A DNA stretch of 41,017 nucleotides. Origin: an uncultured Lachnospiraceae bacterium. GTDB taxonomy: Bacteria; Bacillota; Clostridia; Lachnospirales; Lachnospiraceae. How positions within the stretch are numbered: the stretch's first letter is position 1; every line of letters starts with the position of its first letter. A program made the position numbers and the translations under genes. Shown here piece after piece: positions 7,351-15,777 of this stretch. The notes below the pieces were generated by a model. It worked only from the letters and a program-made list of their open reading frames with translations. It was not told where the DNA came from and did not search any database. The DNA is taken from assembly GCA_902779355.1 (NCBI GenBank), contig CACZBF010000018.1:1-41017 (forward strand), given 5' to 3'.

Positions 7351-8579
7351 AAAACCTCATTCACCAGAAAAAATTTATTGTGTTGTTGTTCCTCATCCTG
7401 GCTTTGCTGGTGTGCATGATCTGCATGGTCGCCTATTGCGACCATCAGAGCAAGATCCTGCGTACCTATGAGTACGACAGTCTGCAGAGCGGTCATGTAC
7501 AGGACGGACTGGAACTGGTTGTCGAACGCGGTGTGCCGTGGATGGATTATTCCCTTTATAAAAACCTTCCTTGCGGCGCTCAGTATGACTGGCAGCTGAT
7601 CAATTATTCGGGGCGCGAGTTTATCAACTGGACTGCGGACATCGTTTTCCCGGGAGCGCTGCAGGTCAACAGCTCCTGGAACGGCACGTACCTTGTTTCC
7701 GGAAATGTGCTGACCTTTGTGCCGGAGCGGAACGACGAGATGGACCTCACGGTCGTGCACGAGCAATCCACGAGAGGGTTCGGAGCCGTCATTTATACCT
7801 CTAAAGAGATGATCCCGGAGAAGGCGGTTCTGACCGGATACTGGCATATGAATGTCCTCAACATGCCGGTGTTCTGGGTGTTCTTTTCCGCGATGCTCGT
7901 CGTCTTGTTCATCACGCTTTTGACCGTGATGTTGTGGTACCGGACAGAGAAGTACCGCAAGCAGATTCAGAAAGATGATGAGATGATCCGGCAGGCAATG
8001 CTGACGATGACGGATTTTATCGATGCAAAGGACAGCTATACGAGAGGTCACTCGAGCCGTGTGGCGGTCTATTCCTGCGAGCTGGCCAAGAGCCTCGGCG
8101 TTTCGGAAGAGGAGCGCAAGAACTACTATTACATTGCATTGATGCATGACTGCGGAAAAGTCGGCGTGCCCGATGCGGTGCTGAAGAAGCCCGGGAAACT
8201 GACGGAGGATGAATTCCGCCTGATCCAGGCGCATGCAACGGTGGGGAATCACCTGCTGGCGCACTTCAACTCGATCCCCGGCATCAGAGATGGCGCGCAT
8301 TATCACCATGAACGGTATGACGGCACGGGCTATCCGGAAGGGCTGAAAGGGGAGGAGATCCCCTATGTGGCGCGGATCATCTGTATTGCGGATGCGGTGG
8401 ATGCCATGAGTACAAACCGGTGCTATCGTGACCGGCTGACGGAAGAGAAGCTGATCGAAGAGCTGAGGGAACACTCCGGGACACAGTTCGATCCGACGAT
8501 GATTCCCGAGATGATCGTATTGATCCATCAGGGTATCATCGAGCGGACGCAAAAAGAATATCCGAACCGGAGCATCTAG
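7347..8579 (+). CDS. Membrane-anchored HD-GYP domain protein
   Basis: A 410-residue protein: a signal-anchor helix (about residues 8-30), an extracytoplasmic region of about 145 residues without a recognised fold, a second membrane helix ('FWVFFSAMLVVLFITLLTVMLWY', about 178-200), then a cytosolic HD-GYP domain. The catalytic pattern is complete: H267-D268 in 'MHDCGK', 'HHERYDGTG' and G328-Y329-P330. HD-GYP enzymes hydrolyse cyclic di-GMP or related dinucleotides. The extracytoplasmic part is presumably a sensor. The start overlaps the purL stop (ATGA), which translationally couples a signalling enzyme to a purine enzyme, an unusual pairing. A Shine-Dalgarno-like AGGAGTGAG (about 7325-7333) is rather far from the start. 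Confidence 0.88.
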   Translation: MKNLIHQKKFIVLLFLILALLVCMICMVAYCDHQSKILRTYEYDSLQSGHVQDGLELVVERGVPWMDYSLYKNLPCGAQYDWQLINYSGREFINWTADIVFPGALQVNSSWNGTYLVSGNVLTFVPERNDEMDLTVVHEQSTRGFGAVIYTSKEMIPEKAVLTGYWHMNVLNMPVFWVFFSAMLVVLFITLLTVMLWYRTEKYRKQIQKDDEMIRQAMLTMTDFIDAKDSYTRGHSSRVAVYSCELAKSLGVSEEERKNYYYIALMHDCGKVGVPDAVLKKPGKLTEDEFRLIQAHATVGNHLLAHFNSIPGIRDGAHYHHERYDGTGYPEGLKGEEIPYVARIICIADAVDAMSTNRCYRDRLTEEKLIEELREHSGTQFDPTMIPEMIVLIHQGIIERTQKEYPNRSI

Positions 8580-8660
8580 AGGTTAAGGTCGAGATCAAAT
8601 AGCCGATATAAAAGATGAAGACTGTTACTATACCTTGCGTTCCAAAACGGAGGGCTGATT

Positions 8661-9371
8661 ATGAAATTTAAGCGAATTGATCTGGAAACCGTGAGATGCC
8701 TGATCTCGGAGCAGGAGCTCCAGGAGAACGGGCTCGATATGGATGATTTCTTAAAGAGCGGGGAAAAGACCGAGGACTTTCTGCGCAAGATCATTATGAT
8801 GGCGGAGGAAGAGGTCGGCTACAAAGTGCCCGGCGGCTCGCTTTCCGTGCAGGCATCGATCCTGCCGAACCACATCCTGTCTCTGACGCTTTCGGAGAAA
8901 CAGAACGGGATCCTCGATATCTTAAAAAACCTGAAAAACGCGCTGACAAAGATTTCGGATGCGGTCCGCGATGACGATACGGAAGCCTTCCGGGAGATCC
9001 TGGAAGCCATGGGTGCGACCGATGCGAGAGAGCGGATCGGGACGCATGAGGAAGAGCCGGACCAGAAGAGCCCGGTGAAGAATGCTTATCAGATCGAGTT
9101 TGACAACTTTGACTATATCCTGCGTTATGCGCAGGGGACTTATCTGTCGGTTCCGGTGCGGAACGTGGTATACCGCCTGCCGAGAAACGGCAAATATTAT
9201 CTTGTGATCAGCAAGGGTGAGCTGAACGACGACCAGATGTGCAGGCTGCTTTCCGCGGCGCTTGATTTTTCCAGCGCGATCTATTCCGACACCGCATTGC
9301 TGGCTTATTTGGACGAGCATGGAGAGATAATTTTGAAGGGAGATGCGATCAAGACATTACGCGCCCTTTGA
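8661..9371 (+). CDS. mecA: MecA-family adaptor protein
   Basis: A 236-residue protein with the two-domain MecA layout: the N-terminal substrate-binding domain ('MKFKRIDLETVRCLISEQELQENGLDMDDFL', residues 1-80), a charged linker (about 110-140), and the C-terminal domain ('YQIEFDNFDYILRYAQ...SVPVRNVVYRLPRNGKYYLVIS...YLDEHGEIIL') that in Bacillus binds ClpC and drives its hexamer assembly. It is expected to deliver substrates to ClpC-ClpP. A clpC gene is present in this window at 36632. ATG 8661 follows GGAGGG (8649-8654). The 81 bases upstream contain TATAAA and TATACC boxes but no convincing -35, so its promoter is uncertain. Substrates cannot be inferred. Confidence 0.88.
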   Translation: MKFKRIDLETVRCLISEQELQENGLDMDDFLKSGEKTEDFLRKIIMMAEEEVGYKVPGGSLSVQASILPNHILSLTLSEKQNGILDILKNLKNALTKISDAVRDDDTEAFREILEAMGATDARERIGTHEEEPDQKSPVKNAYQIEFDNFDYILRYAQGTYLSVPVRNVVYRLPRNGKYYLVISKGELNDDQMCRLLSAALDFSSAIYSDTALLAYLDEHGEIILKGDAIKTLRAL

Positions 9372-9396
9372 GAAAAAAAGGAGGGAGATTTGAGAC

Positions 9397-10707
9397 ATGT
9401 GGGCAAATGAAACCGTTTTTTACCAGTTCTACCCATTGGGGATGACCGGCGCGCCTTATGAGAATGACGGGGTGCTGACGCACCGGATTCAACAGATCGA
9501 AGCCTTTATTCCGCACCTTACGAAATGCAACGTTGGTGCGGTTTATTTTTCTCCGATCTTTGAGTCTGACACCCACGGCTACAACACCAGAGATTACAAG
9601 AAGATCGACACGCGGCTTGGGACCAACGAGGACTTTAAGGACCTTGTGAAAAAGTTCCACGACGCAGGGATCCGTGTGATCATCGACGGCGTGTTCAATC
9701 ATGTGGGGCGTGGCTTTTTTGCATTCAAGGATGTCCAGGAAAAACGCTGGGACAGCCCCTACAAGGACTGGTTTCATATCAGCTTTGACGGCAATTCCAA
9801 TTATAACGACGGCTTCTGGTACGAAGGCTGGGAAGGCAACTTTGACCTCGTCAAACTAAACCTCCAAAACGAAGCCGTTGTGCAGCATATCTTTGAGGCG
9901 GTGGATTTCTGGAGGAGTGAGTTCGGGATCGACGGCCTCCGGCTTGACGTGGCGTACTGCCTGGACCGGGGATTTCTGCATCGCCTGAGAGAGCATTGCA
10001 ACGGGATCGCAGAGGATTTCTTCCTGGTCGGGGAAATGGTACACGGCAACTATTATGAGTACGTCAATGACGGCATGCTCCATTCCGTGACGAACTATGA
10101 GTGCTACAAAGGCCTCTATTCTTCCATGAACAGCTACAATCTTTTCGAGATCGTGCATTCGCTGCTGCGCCTATTTGGACCGGAGGACTGGTGCCTCTGC
10201 CGCGGCATGCATCTGCTGGCGTTCGTGGACAACCATGACGTGAGCCGTATCGCATCCATTCTGGAGAATCCGAAGCACCTGCCCCTGATCTACGGGCTGC
10301 TGTTTGGGATGCCGGGCATTCCGATCGTCTATTACGGCAGTGAATGGGGGATCACCGGCAACAAAAGCGACGGCGATCCGGCACTGCGTCCGGAAGTGAA
10401 AGAGCCGCAGTGGAATGAGCTGACCGACCTCATCGCGAAGCTGGCCGATATTAAGCGTCATTCCGAAGCGCTGAATTACGGCGGGATGCGCCAGGTGGTG
10501 CTGACGAACCGGCAGTGCATCATTGAGCGGAAGAGCGAAAACGAGCGCTACATGATCGCACTCAATATCGATGAAAATGAGTACACCGCGCATTTCGACG
10601 CGGGCTGCGGACAGGCCGAGGAGATGATCACGGGAATGACCCATGATTTCGGCGGCGGCAGCGTGCTGCCACCGTACTCGGTACAGTTCTGGAAGATGGA
10701 ACGCTAG
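9397..10707 (+). CDS. Alpha-amylase family glycoside hydrolase (GH13)
   Basis: A 436-residue intracellular GH13 enzyme (no signal peptide). The four conserved regions are visible: 'DGVFNHVGR', 'GLRLDVAYC' with nucleophile D184, 'LVGEMVH' with acid/base E213, and 'FVDNHDVSR' with D281. The (beta/alpha)8 barrel occupies about residues 1-350 and is followed by a short beta domain. Lack of secretion and compact size suggest action on imported maltodextrins or glycogen-derived oligosaccharides; the exact specificity (alpha-amylase, cyclomaltodextrinase or neopullulanase type) cannot be fixed by eye. It has a canonical Shine-Dalgarno (AAGGAGGGAG) 25 nt after mecA, so the two may be co-transcribed. 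A 13-bp sequence spanning its stop codon is repeated 32 bases downstream. Confidence 0.9.
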   Translation: MWANETVFYQFYPLGMTGAPYENDGVLTHRIQQIEAFIPHLTKCNVGAVYFSPIFESDTHGYNTRDYKKIDTRLGTNEDFKDLVKKFHDAGIRVIIDGVFNHVGRGFFAFKDVQEKRWDSPYKDWFHISFDGNSNYNDGFWYEGWEGNFDLVKLNLQNEAVVQHIFEAVDFWRSEFGIDGLRLDVAYCLDRGFLHRLREHCNGIAEDFFLVGEMVHGNYYEYVNDGMLHSVTNYECYKGLYSSMNSYNLFEIVHSLLRLFGPEDWCLCRGMHLLAFVDNHDVSRIASILENPKHLPLIYGLLFGMPGIPIVYYGSEWGITGNKSDGDPALRPEVKEPQWNELTDLIAKLADIKRHSEALNYGGMRQVVLTNRQCIIERKSENERYMIALNIDENEYTAHFDAGCGQAEEMITGMTHDFGGGSVLPPYSVQFWKMER

Positions 10708-10781
10708 AAAAAACGGAACACCGAAAACTGGAACGCTAGAAAGACAAACACTGGGAAGAGAGAACAGCAGGTAGAGGGTAT

Positions 10782-13700
10782 ATGATCAAATTAAGTGTCA
10801 AGAAGCCGTTTGTCGTGCTGGTTGGCGTCATTGTGATCATGCTGATCGGCGCGGTGGCGATGCTCCGCATGGAGACAAGTCTGCTGCCGGATATGGACCT
10901 GCCTTACATGGCAGTCATTACGACCTATCCCGGCGCCAGCCCCGAAAAAGTTGAGGAGAATCTGACGAAGCCGATGGAAAGCGCGCTCGGTACCGTGTCC
11001 GGTGTCGAGTCCGTGATGAGTGTCAGCGGCGAAAACTACAGCATGATCACACTGGAGTTTACCGACGGGACCGAAATGGATTCCGCGATGGTGAAGGTCA
11101 GCTCCGCAGTGAACCAGATCGAGGGGGCATTGCCCGAAGAATGCGGCACGCCCAACATCATGGAGATCAGCATGGACATGATGGCGACGCTTTATTGCAG
11201 CGTGAGCTATGATGGCATGGATATCTATGACCTTTCCGACTTTACGGAGGATGTCGTCACGCCGTACTTCGAGCGCCAGAACGGTGTCGCGAGTGTGAAT
11301 GCCGCGGGCCTGGTGGATCAGATCGTGGAGGTCCGGCTTTCCGAGGAAAAAGTTGACGAGGTGAACGCGCGCGTCAAGGAACAGGTTGCGGACGGGTTCA
11401 AAGAAGCGGAAGAAGAGCTGCAGAAAGCAAAGGATGACCTTGCGGCTGCGGAGAAGACACTTGCCTCCAAGGAAAAAGAGTACAAACAGGCGGTCTCTGC
11501 CATGACGCCGGAGATGATTGAGGCGGCGGGGCTTTCCAATGCAAAAGCCCAGATTGCAGGCGGCAAGCGGGAGATCGCAGAAGGCAAAAAGCAGCTCGCG
11601 GAAGCGGAGGAGCAGCTTGCCGCAGCAAAAGAAGAAGCGGAAGCGGCTGCCAACGTGGACCAGCTTGTGAATCTGGATACGATCAGCCAGATCATCTATG
11701 CACAGAACTTCGCGATGCCGGCGGGGTATCTTGACAGCGAGGACGACCATCAGTGGATCCTGAAGGTCGGGGAAAATTACGACTCTCCGGAAGAGCTTTC
11801 TGCGATGGTGCTGACGTCCGTTGCGGATGAGGACATCCTGCTTTCCGATGTCGCGGACATCACCGTGATCGACCATGCGGGAGACGCTTACTCCAAAGTC
11901 AATGGTGAGCAGGGCATCTTACTTTCCATCTTCAAAGGAAGCACAGCCGGCACGAGTGCCGTCAGCAGTGAGATCAAATCAGCCATCAAAGAACTGGAAG
12001 CCGACTACGAAGGACTGCATATCGTCCCGCTCGTGGATCAGGGTGCTTTTATCGACATGGTCATCCACAGCATCGTGGTCAGCATGCTGATCGGCGCACT
12101 GCTTGCGATCATCATCCTGGCAATCTTCCTGCTCGATATCAGACCGACGCTGGTTGTGGCATTCAGCATCCCGTTCAGTATCCTGACGGCGCTTGTCATC
12201 ATGTATTTCACGGGCATCTCCATCAACCTGATGTCCTTGTTCGGCTTGTCCCTTGCAGTCGGTATGCTCGTGGACAACTCTATCGTTGTAATTGAAAATA
12301 TCTACCGTCTGCGCTTCCGCGGACTCTCTGCCCCGCGTGCGGCTGTACAGGGTGCGCGCCAGGTTTCGGGCGCGATCATCAGCTCGACTTTGACGACGAT
12401 CTGCGTATTCTTCCCGATCGTGTTTACGAGCGGTCTCGTGCGACAGTTGATGCTGCCGTTCTCGCTTTCCATTGTGTTTGCATTGCTCGCATCACTCCTT
12501 GTCGCAATGACGGTCGTGCCTGTGATGGGTTCGGCCCTTCTGAAAAAGACAACGCCGCGTCAGCATAAAGTCTTTGACAAGATCCAGGACATTTATGGCG
12601 CGATCCTTTCCTTCTTCCTGAAAGTCAAGATCATCCCGCTCGGTGTGGCGGCAGGACTTCTTGCGTTCTGTATCGTGCAGGTGCTGCGGATGGGAATTGT
12701 TTTGCTCCCGGATGCCGGATCTGATCAGATCACGCTGCAGGCGAAACTGGATGAGGAACTGGAGCAGGAAGCATGTTATGAGATCGCAGATGAGATCATG
12801 GATGCGGTGATCGCAGAGCCCGGTGTCAAGGTGCTCGGCCTGATGGACGGCAACAGCGCGTCCGGGATCAATGGCGCAGCCCTTTCCGGCGAGACGCTGG
12901 ATGCACATAGCTTCTCCGGCTACATCATTCCGGAGGATGGGATGGATACGACGACAGAGCTGGATGACCTCATTGCGCGGCTCAATGCCGCGGTTTCCGG
13001 GATCGACGCTGAGATCACGGTGACCAACTCCATGATGGGAGAGATGACCGCGCTCCTTGGCGAGGGCCTGGAGATCGATGTGTTCGGCAATGATTATGAA
13101 AAACTGATCGAGATCTCCGAAGATGTGATGGAGATCGTTTCTTCCGTACCCGGATTCAAAGATATTTCAAACGGCATCGGGACGCCGGAGACGGAAGTGC
13201 ATCTTTTGATCGACAAGGATGAGGCGATGCGTCTTGGGATCACGGAGGCCGAGCTTTACCAGTTGATCGCTGCGAACATGCAGACCGAAAAGACGCCCAC
13301 TTCCATCACGGTAGATCAAAGAGAGATGGACGTCACGGTGGAAGATGAGTTGGATCCTCTGACAGATCAGAACCTTTTGGATCTGACGTTTGAAACGACG
13401 AAAATGGATGAAAACGGAGAGACCGTCACAGAGACGCACAAGCTCTCCGAGGTGGCGACCGTGGAGTATAACGATACGGTTTCCGAAATACACCGCGAAA
13501 ACGGGACGCGTAAGATTGCAGTCACCGCAGCGGTGGATGACGGCTACAATCTGACGCTCTTAAACCGCCAGGTGGAAGCGAAGCTGAATACCTATCAGAT
13601 GCCAAGCGGTTATTCCTATGCGTTCGGCGGAGAGATGGAAAACATTTACGATATGCTGAAGCAGATGGGGCTTCTCATGATCGTCGGCGCTGTGCTGATC

Positions 13701-14258
13701 TACCTTGTCATGGTGGCACAGTTCCAGAGCCTCCTGTCGCCGTTTATCGTGATCTTTACCGTGCCGCTCGCGTTCACGGGCGGTCTGATCGGTATGCTCG
13801 TCACGAACACGCAGATGTCCCTCGTTTCTCTGATGGGATTTTTGGTTCTGATGGGAACGGTCGTGAACAACGGCATCGTCTTCGTGGACTATGTGAACCA
13901 GCTGCGGCTTGGCGGTCTGGAGAAAAGAATGTCGCTCGTGGCAGCAGGCAAGACGAGAATGCGTCCGATTCTGATGACGGCGCTGACCACAATCCTTGCG
14001 ATGATGGCGATGTTCTTCAATCCGGATGCCGGTATGGAAATGAGCAAGGATATGGCGATCGTCGTCGCAGCAGGCCTTCTCTACGCGACGTTGATGACGC
14101 TGTTTGTCGAGCCTGTCCTTTATGACATCTTCTACCGCAAGCAGCCGAAGGTCGTGGACGTAGGGGAAGACGACCTCGATCAGGTGCCGGACGATGCGGC
14201 GGATTTCCTTGAAAAAATGCAGAAGGAAGAGTCCTCCGACGACGGCGGCACGCCTTGA
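10782..14258 (+). CDS. RND-family efflux transporter with a coiled-coil insertion
   Basis: A 1158-residue RND permease (HAE1/AcrB-like, resembling SwrC of Bacillus). It has the duplicated RND layout: TM1 (about 8-30), a large external loop, a TM bundle (about 425-620), a second external loop (about 645-955), and a second bundle (about 960-1130). The proton-relay region 'VGMLVDNSIVVIENIYRLR' carries D498, followed by N where Gram-negative pumps often have a second D. Residues about 195-290 are a long alternating Glu/Lys/Ala coiled coil inserted in the first external loop, longer than in AcrB. No membrane-fusion or outer-membrane gene is adjacent, as expected in a Gram-positive. The substrate is unknown (amphiphiles, lipids or drugs are possible). 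Confidence 0.9.
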   Translation: MIKLSVKKPFVVLVGVIVIMLIGAVAMLRMETSLLPDMDLPYMAVITTYPGASPEKVEENLTKPMESALGTVSGVESVMSVSGENYSMITLEFTDGTEMDSAMVKVSSAVNQIEGALPEECGTPNIMEISMDMMATLYCSVSYDGMDIYDLSDFTEDVVTPYFERQNGVASVNAAGLVDQIVEVRLSEEKVDEVNARVKEQVADGFKEAEEELQKAKDDLAAAEKTLASKEKEYKQAVSAMTPEMIEAAGLSNAKAQIAGGKREIAEGKKQLAEAEEQLAAAKEEAEAAANVDQLVNLDTISQIIYAQNFAMPAGYLDSEDDHQWILKVGENYDSPEELSAMVLTSVADEDILLSDVADITVIDHAGDAYSKVNGEQGILLSIFKGSTAGTSAVSSEIKSAIKELEADYEGLHIVPLVDQGAFIDMVIHSIVVSMLIGALLAIIILAIFLLDIRPTLVVAFSIPFSILTALVIMYFTGISINLMSLFGLSLAVGMLVDNSIVVIENIYRLRFRGLSAPRAAVQGARQVSGAIISSTLTTICVFFPIVFTSGLVRQLMLPFSLSIVFALLASLLVAMTVVPVMGSALLKKTTPRQHKVFDKIQDIYGAILSFFLKVKIIPLGVAAGLLAFCIVQVLRMGIVLLPDAGSDQITLQAKLDEELEQEACYEIADEIMDAVIAEPGVKVLGLMDGNSASGINGAALSGETLDAHSFSGYIIPEDGMDTTTELDDLIARLNAAVSGIDAEITVTNSMMGEMTALLGEGLEIDVFGNDYEKLIEISEDVMEIVSSVPGFKDISNGIGTPETEVHLLIDKDEAMRLGITEAELYQLIAANMQTEKTPTSITVDQREMDVTVEDELDPLTDQNLLDLTFETTKMDENGETVTETHKLSEVATVEYNDTVSEIHRENGTRKIAVTAAVDDGYNLTLLNRQVEAKLNTYQMPSGYSYAFGGEMENIYDMLKQMGLLMIVGAVLIYLVMVAQFQSLLSPFIVIFTVPLAFTGGLIGMLVTNTQMSLVSLMGFLVLMGTVVNNGIVFVDYVNQLRLGGLEKRMSLVAAGKTRMRPILMTALTTILAMMAMFFNPDAGMEMSKDMAIVVAAGLLYATLMTLFVEPVLYDIFYRKQPKVVDVGEDDLDQVPDDAADFLEKMQKEESSDDGGTP

Positions 14259-14283
14259 AAAAAGCGACCGGAAGATGTAGAAT
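14255..14283 (+). promoter_or_regulatory. Sigma-A-type promoter of pta
   Basis: -35 TTGAAA (14255-14260, overlapping the stop codon of the transporter gene), 17-base spacer, -10 TAGAAT (14278-14283). The predicted start near 14290 leaves a 33-nt leader with the Shine-Dalgarno AAGGAG (14306-14311). Confidence 0.7.
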
Positions 14284-14322
14284 GATAAAAGATATTTTTA
14301 GAAAAAAGGAGTGATTTTTGAA

Positions 14323-15312
14323 ATGTCAGATTATGGTTTTGGCCAGTTGATCGAGATGCTGCGCAAAAATCCGAAGAAGATCGTATTTACGGAGGGGACG
14401 GATCCGCGTATTTTGGAGGCGGCTTCACGGCTTCTTGCCGGGACTTTCTTAAGCCCGATCCTCGTGGGGAATCCCGATGAGATCGCAAAGGCGGCAGAAG
14501 AATCCGCGTTCAATATCCGCGGCGCCGAGATCATCGATCCTGCCAATTTTGACCGGATCGACGAGATGGTCGATCTCTTCTGCGAGCTGCGCAAGAAAAA
14601 GGGTGTGACGCCGGAGCAGGCGCGCGAGACCCTGAAAGCAGCAAACTATTTCGGCACGATGCTCGTAAAGATGGGCATCGGCGATGCACTGCTCGGCGGT
14701 GCGACCTATTCCACGGCAGATACCGTGCGCCCGGCTCTGCAGCTCATCAAGACAAAACCCGGCAGCTCAATCGTATCTTCCGTCTTCATCCTTGTACGTC
14801 CCGGTGCATCCGGTGAAAACGAAGTGCTGGCAATGGGTGACTGTGCCATCAACATCAAGCCCACCGAAGACGAGCTTGTCGAGATCTGCTACGAGGCCGC
14901 AAACTGCGCCAAGATCTTCGGCGTTGATCCGCGGATCGCATTCCTCAGTTATTCCACCTGGGGCTCCGGTTCCGGTGAGGACGTGGACAAGATGCACAAC
15001 GCAGCCAAGAAAGCACAGGAGAAATATCCGGACCTCATCATCGACGGAGAGCTGCAGTTTGATGCAGCGGTTTCGCCGCGTGTCGCAAAGCAGAAATGCC
15101 CGGAGAGCACAACGCAAGGACGTGCCAACACCTTCATCTTCCCGGACATCAATGCCGGCAACATCGGCTACAAGATCGCACAGAGACTCGGACGCTTCGA
15201 TGCATACGGCCCGATCTTACTCGGCCTCAATGCCCCGATCAACGACCTGTCCCGCGGCTGTAATGCCGGCGAAGTCTATTCCATGGCGATCATCACGGCA
15301 GCCCTCGCATAA
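14323..15312 (+). CDS. pta: Phosphate acetyltransferase
   Basis: A 329-residue short-form phosphotransacetylase, converting acetyl-CoA and phosphate to acetyl-phosphate in fermentative acetate and ATP production. Recognisable family blocks are 'VFTEGTDPRILEAASRL', 'GGATYSTADTVRPALQ', 'SYSTWGSGSGEDVDKM', 'DGELQFDAAVSPRVA' and 'NTFIFPDINAGNIGYK'. ATG 14323 is chosen because the GTG at 14311 lies inside the Shine-Dalgarno itself. Acetate kinase (ackA), often the next gene in Clostridia, is not in this window; instead a strong terminator and a repeat element follow. The gene is therefore a single-gene unit with its own promoter. Confidence 0.95.
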   Translation: MSDYGFGQLIEMLRKNPKKIVFTEGTDPRILEAASRLLAGTFLSPILVGNPDEIAKAAEESAFNIRGAEIIDPANFDRIDEMVDLFCELRKKKGVTPEQARETLKAANYFGTMLVKMGIGDALLGGATYSTADTVRPALQLIKTKPGSSIVSSVFILVRPGASGENEVLAMGDCAINIKPTEDELVEICYEAANCAKIFGVDPRIAFLSYSTWGSGSGEDVDKMHNAAKKAQEKYPDLIIDGELQFDAAVSPRVAKQKCPESTTQGRANTFIFPDINAGNIGYKIAQRLGRFDAYGPILLGLNAPINDLSRGCNAGEVYSMAIITAALA

Positions 15313-15336
15313 GGCGCCAACATCTATGATCCACCT

Positions 15337-15366
15337 CGCGGCTCCCGCGTGAGCCGCGATTTTTTG
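15337..15366 (+). terminator. Intrinsic terminator of pta
   Basis: A perfect 8-bp stem, CGCGGCTC (15337-15344) with GAGCCGCG (15351-15358), a CCGCGT loop, and a T-rich tail (ATTTTTTG). It is the strongest terminator in the window and sits only about 20 bases before repeat A. Confidence 0.88.
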
Positions 15367-15378
15367 TTTTCACACACA

Positions 15379-15760
15379 CGGCAGGTTACATACGGACGCC
15401 CCGCCCCCAGCATGTCAGTCTGCATGAAAATGACGCTCACATATTTCGGGACATGGCTTCTCTAAGCATTTGCGACAATGTATGACAACCGTACGCAAAC
15501 GGTCGCAATACGCCATCCCTGGCGTATGCTCCCTGACTTCGCCATCCGGGCGAAGTCTTGCTGAAAATGATGCAAATGCTAAGAGAATCCAAGTCCCTCA
15601 TAAAGTGTTCGCTTACATTTTCATGCAACCTGCCATGTCTGGATACAGGGCGTCCGCGGGCTGGTCGCAGTCCCGTTGGGCCTGAGAGCAGCCAGTGGAT
15701 GCCCGTATGGATGCAACTGGCCATGTCGGGGGGCGGGGGGCGCCCGTAAGTAACCTGCCG
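15379..15760 (+). repeat. Structured repeat element, copy A (382 bp, with terminal inverted repeats)
   Basis: This non-coding element fills the pta to M32-peptidase gap. Its ends are inverted repeats: the 24 bases at 15379-15402 and the reverse complement of 15737-15760 match at 22 of 24, beginning CGGCAGGTTAC. The core (15421-15642) aligns without gaps to copy B (25159-25380), with 37 mismatches in 222 by hand count. Core structure: long stem P1 (15458-15473 with 15572-15587, one A-A mismatch); hairpin H2 (15505-15514 with 15521-15529); hairpin H3 (15535-15543, loop ATCCG, 15549-15557). Copy A also has a side arm, GGGCGTCC to GGATGCCC, after the core. No target-site duplication or transposase is visible. 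It could be a structured RNA or a miniature hairpin transposon. Confidence 0.82.
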
Positions 15761-15777
15761 GGAGAAGGAGAGGAAAA

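Noticed and set aside
7293-8552. Minus-strand open frame of 419 codons
   Set aside because: It is antisense to the HD-GYP gene, with no promoter or ribosome-binding site and no protein-like motifs.
10698-10742. 13-bp direct repeat (GGAACGCTAGAAA) across the amylase stop codon
   Set aside because: A small local duplication of 32 bases; no att-site or regulatory features, probably decayed sequence.
14311-14322. GTG start for pta at 14311
   Set aside because: The GTG lies within the Shine-Dalgarno AAGGAGTGA that serves the ATG at 14323.
15437-15749. Short open frames on both strands within repeat A
   Set aside because: They cross the palindromic stems, lack ribosome-binding sites, and are not preserved in copy B; the stem covariation explains the sequence better.
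15379-15760. Repeat A as an insertion sequence
   Set aside because: No transposase frame and no target-site duplication; at most a non-autonomous element, so it is reported as a repeat.
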